NCBI GenBank assembly: GCA_035542775.1
Contig: DATKKX010000162.1
Span: 1 to 15,729, forward strand
Reading direction: 5' to 3'
Length of the DNA stretch: 15,729 bases
Source of the DNA: DATKKX01 sp035542775
GTDB lineage: Bacteria; Planctomycetota; Phycisphaerae; UBA1845; UTPLA1
Below the pieces are notes generated by a model. It worked only from the letters and a program-made list of their open reading frames with translations. It made no database searches and was not told the origin of the DNA. Below are positions 14,011 to 15,729 of this stretch, one piece after another. Numbering within the stretch: the stretch's first letter is position 1; each line of letters opens with the position of its first letter. The translations under genes and the position numbers were made by a program.

Positions 14011-15558
14011 ATGTCAATCGCTGACTCGGATGGACAGGCAACGGCGACTGAGGACCGGTACCGGGCCTTGCTTGCCGTTTCGGAAGCGATCGCCTCGCAC
14101 CGGGACTTACCGGCGCTGTTCCAGGAGTTGGCCGGCCAACTCGTTCAGGTGGTGCATTTTGATGCCCTATCCTTGGTGCTGCACGAGGCGGCGACCAACA
14201 TCATGCGCCTGCACGTCTTGGAGACGTGGCAACCCCTCTCATCGCGGCCCGTGGTCGACTTACGTCCGGAAGACGACCCTGCAGGGTTGGTCTGGCAAAC
14301 CCAGCAGCCGCTCATCACCTCGAACGTAGCCGACCTAAAACGCTGGCCGCGGTTGCTGGAACGTGTGCAACCATATGGGGTCCAGAGTTTCTGCTGGCTG
14401 CCGCTGACCACGGCCAGGCGGCGGCTGGGCGCGCTGGTGTTCACGTCTAAGCAGCCGGCGACCTACGACGGATCGGACGTGCACTTTCTGCAACTCGTGG
14501 CTAACCAGGTGGCCGTTGCCGTCGAGAACGCGCAGGCGTTCCAGGAGATCGAGGCGCTGCGGGACAAGCTCGCCAAGGAGAAGGCATATCTGGAGGAGGA
14601 GGTTCGCACCGAGCACAATTTCGGCGACATCGTCGGTGAGAACGCGGCGCTGCGCGCCATCCTCAAGCAAGTCGAGACGGTTGCTCCCACCGAGTCCACG
14701 GTGCTTGTCCGCGGGGAAACTGGCACCGGCAAGGACCTGATCGCTCGGGCCGTGCACGACTTGAGCCCGCGCAAGGGCCGCACATTTGTCAAGTTGAATT
14801 GCGCGGCGATTCCCACGGGACTGCTCGAAAGCGAATTGTTCGGCCATGAGAAAGGCGCCTTCACCGGCGCGATCGCCCAGAAAGTCGGGCGCTTTGAGGT
14901 GGCGCATCAGGGAACGTTGTTCCTCGATGAGGTGGGCGATATTCCGCTGGAGCTTCAGCCCAAACTGCTGCGCGTGCTGCAGGAGCACGAGTTCGAGCGT
15001 CTCGGCGGCACCAAAACGATTCGAGTGAACGTGCGACTCGTAGCCGCCACCAACCGCGACCTCGCGGAGATGATTGCCGAAGGCCGCTTCCGCAGCGACT
15101 TGTACTATCGACTAAACGTCTTCCCGATCACGCTGCCGCCGTTGCGTGAGCGCCCGGATGACATCCCGCGTCTGGTTCGGCATTTCACACAGGACTTCGC
15201 CCGTCGCATGGGCCGGCGGATTGACACTATCCCGTCGTCGGTGATGGATGCCCTGGTTCGCTATCCCTGGCCGGGCAATGTGCGCGAGCTGCAGAACGTC
15301 ATCGAGCGCGCGGTAATCCTCTCCAAGGGTCCGACGCTCCAGGTACCCGTTGCCGACCTGCAACCGGCGGCCTCGCCGGGCACGGCACCAACCGCCGCCG
15401 TCACGTTGACCGACGCGGAGCGAGAGCACATCCTGCGGGCGCTGCGTGACGCCAATTGGGTTCTCGGCGGCCCCAAGGGGGCTGCAGCTCGCCTCGGGAT
15501 GAATCGCTCCACGTTACACTGGAAGATGAAGAAGCTCGGCATCTCCCGTCCCGATTAG
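14011..15558 (+). CDS. GAF-domain sigma-54-dependent transcriptional activator (FhlA-like)
   Basis: A 515-residue enhancer-binding protein that remodels RNA polymerase-sigma-54 using ATP. Residues about 15-175 are a GAF sensor ('ALLAVSEAIASHRDLPALFQEL' in outline, then LQLVANQVAVAVENA at the end). Residues 176-200 are a coiled-coil signalling helix. Residues 205-440 are the AAA+ domain: GETGTGKD Walker A (235-242), ESELFGHEKGAFTGA with the sigma-54-contacting GAFTGA loop (282-287), FLDEVGD Walker B (304-310), ATNRDL (346-351), RSDLYYRLNVFPI (361-373) and WPGNVREL sensor II (420-427). Residues 467-512 are a Fis-type helix-turn-helix (GPKGAAARLGMNRSTLHWKMKKLGI in outline). There is no receiver domain or phospho-acceptor Asp, so it should sense a small ligand directly, as FhlA and NorR relatives do. 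The ligand is not readable. Its likely target promoter lies 135 nt downstream. Confidence 0.95.
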   Translation: MSIADSDGQATATEDRYRALLAVSEAIASHRDLPALFQELAGQLVQVVHFDALSLVLHEAATNIMRLHVLETWQPLSSRPVVDLRPEDDPAGLVWQTQQPLITSNVADLKRWPRLLERVQPYGVQSFCWLPLTTARRRLGALVFTSKQPATYDGSDVHFLQLVANQVAVAVENAQAFQEIEALRDKLAKEKAYLEEEVRTEHNFGDIVGENAALRAILKQVETVAPTESTVLVRGETGTGKDLIARAVHDLSPRKGRTFVKLNCAAIPTGLLESELFGHEKGAFTGAIAQKVGRFEVAHQGTLFLDEVGDIPLELQPKLLRVLQEHEFERLGGTKTIRVNVRLVAATNRDLAEMIAEGRFRSDLYYRLNVFPITLPPLRERPDDIPRLVRHFTQDFARRMGRRIDTIPSSVMDALVRYPWPGNVRELQNVIERAVILSKGPTLQVPVADLQPAASPGTAPTAAVTLTDAEREHILRALRDANWVLGGPKGAAARLGMNRSTLHWKMKKLGISRPD

Positions 15559-15559
15559 C

Positions 15560-15604
15560 GCGCCAACCTGCCGGCGCAGGCGCCAAGCCGTTGGCGCTTG
15601 GCGC
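15560..15604. promoter_or_regulatory. Cluster of four GCGCCAA heptamers: candidate enhancer site
   Basis: GCGCCAA occurs at 15560-15566 and 15580-15586, and its complement TTGGCGC at 15591-15597 and 15598-15604. The second and fourth copies also make an 8-bp hairpin stem (GCGCCAAG/CTTGGCGC, 9-nt loop). The cluster sits about 115-160 nt before the predicted start of the sigma-54 promoter, where activator-binding sites usually lie. No T run follows the hairpin directly, which argues against a simple terminator. Confidence 0.5.
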
Positions 15605-15692
15605 TGACACGCATTGCTGCGCGCACGTCCCTGTATCGAGCACATCCCTCTTTTTCTCGCGTTTTCGCAGACTCAGCCGGCAAGTTCAGAAG

Positions 15693-15708
15693 TGGCACGG
15701 CGGTTGCT
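15693..15708 (+). promoter_or_regulatory. Sigma-54 (-24/-12) promoter
   Basis: TGGCACGGCGGTTGCT matches the consensus TGGCAC-N5-TTGC exactly, with GG at 15694-15695 and GC at 15706-15707 and the required spacing. A T run (TTTA) follows. Transcription should begin near 15719 and proceed rightward out of the window, into a gene not visible here. Confidence 0.85.
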
Positions 15709-15729
15709 TTACTGCCATGCAAGAACGGG

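Noticed and set aside
13653..14012. 119-residue minus-strand open frame through the tRNA
   Set aside because: Its 'GGDSNPRYGF' segment is the antisense translation of a tRNA-Ser gene, a known annotation artefact.
1..15729. CRISPR array, rRNA, transposase or integrase genes
   Set aside because: None seen. The only regular repeats are the in-frame Pro-rich ones and the short sites listed.

Overview
The window is about 15.7 kb of GC-rich bacterial chromosome. Gene content points to a diderm, and most likely to the Planctomycetota (Phycisphaerae-like). The reasons are lipoprotein signal peptides, periplasmic prolyl isomerases, a MutL that carries its own endonuclease motif, and an acidic helix-turn-helix membrane protein with a 'LLDLTRESDDTSLGAELL' stretch that I associate with planctomycetes. 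The phylum is an inference; no rRNA is present.

Layout. (1) 1-396, plus strand: 3' end of a CsgG/LpoB-like protein, facing a hairpin shared with the next gene. (2) 554-9194, minus strand: a long co-oriented block. Read in transcription order it is pabB, pabC, a Nif3-family protein, a SurA-like lipoprotein isomerase, an unknown lipoprotein, a BamE-like small lipoprotein, then (after a 131-nt gap) pyrF, then (after a 104-nt gap holding its own promoter) an exported protein that fuses a cyclophilin to an FKBP between proline-rich repeats. The first six genes are overlapping or separated by at most 13 nt, so they look like one operon joining folate-precursor synthesis to envelope protein folding. 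(3) 9268-11245, plus strand: a divergent promoter, a one-helix membrane protein, and a long acidic protein with an N-terminal DNA-binding fold and two C-terminal membrane helices. (4) 11247-11383: a short non-coding element with 12-bp inverted ends and 8-bp direct repeats, a MITE candidate. (5) 11445-13455, minus strand: mutL and its promoter. (6) 13693-13781: tRNA-Ser(GGA). (7) 14011-15558, plus strand: a GAF-AAA+-Fis sigma-54 activator. It is followed by a cluster of four GCGCCAA heptamers and a textbook sigma-54 (-24/-12) promoter at the window's right edge, which presumably drives the activator's target just outside the window.

The most unusual items are the cyclophilin-FKBP fusion, the activator / heptamer array / sigma-54 promoter module, and the MITE-like element. 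Most of the remaining content is ordinary housekeeping. Long antisense reading frames are common here because of the base composition and were not treated as genes.
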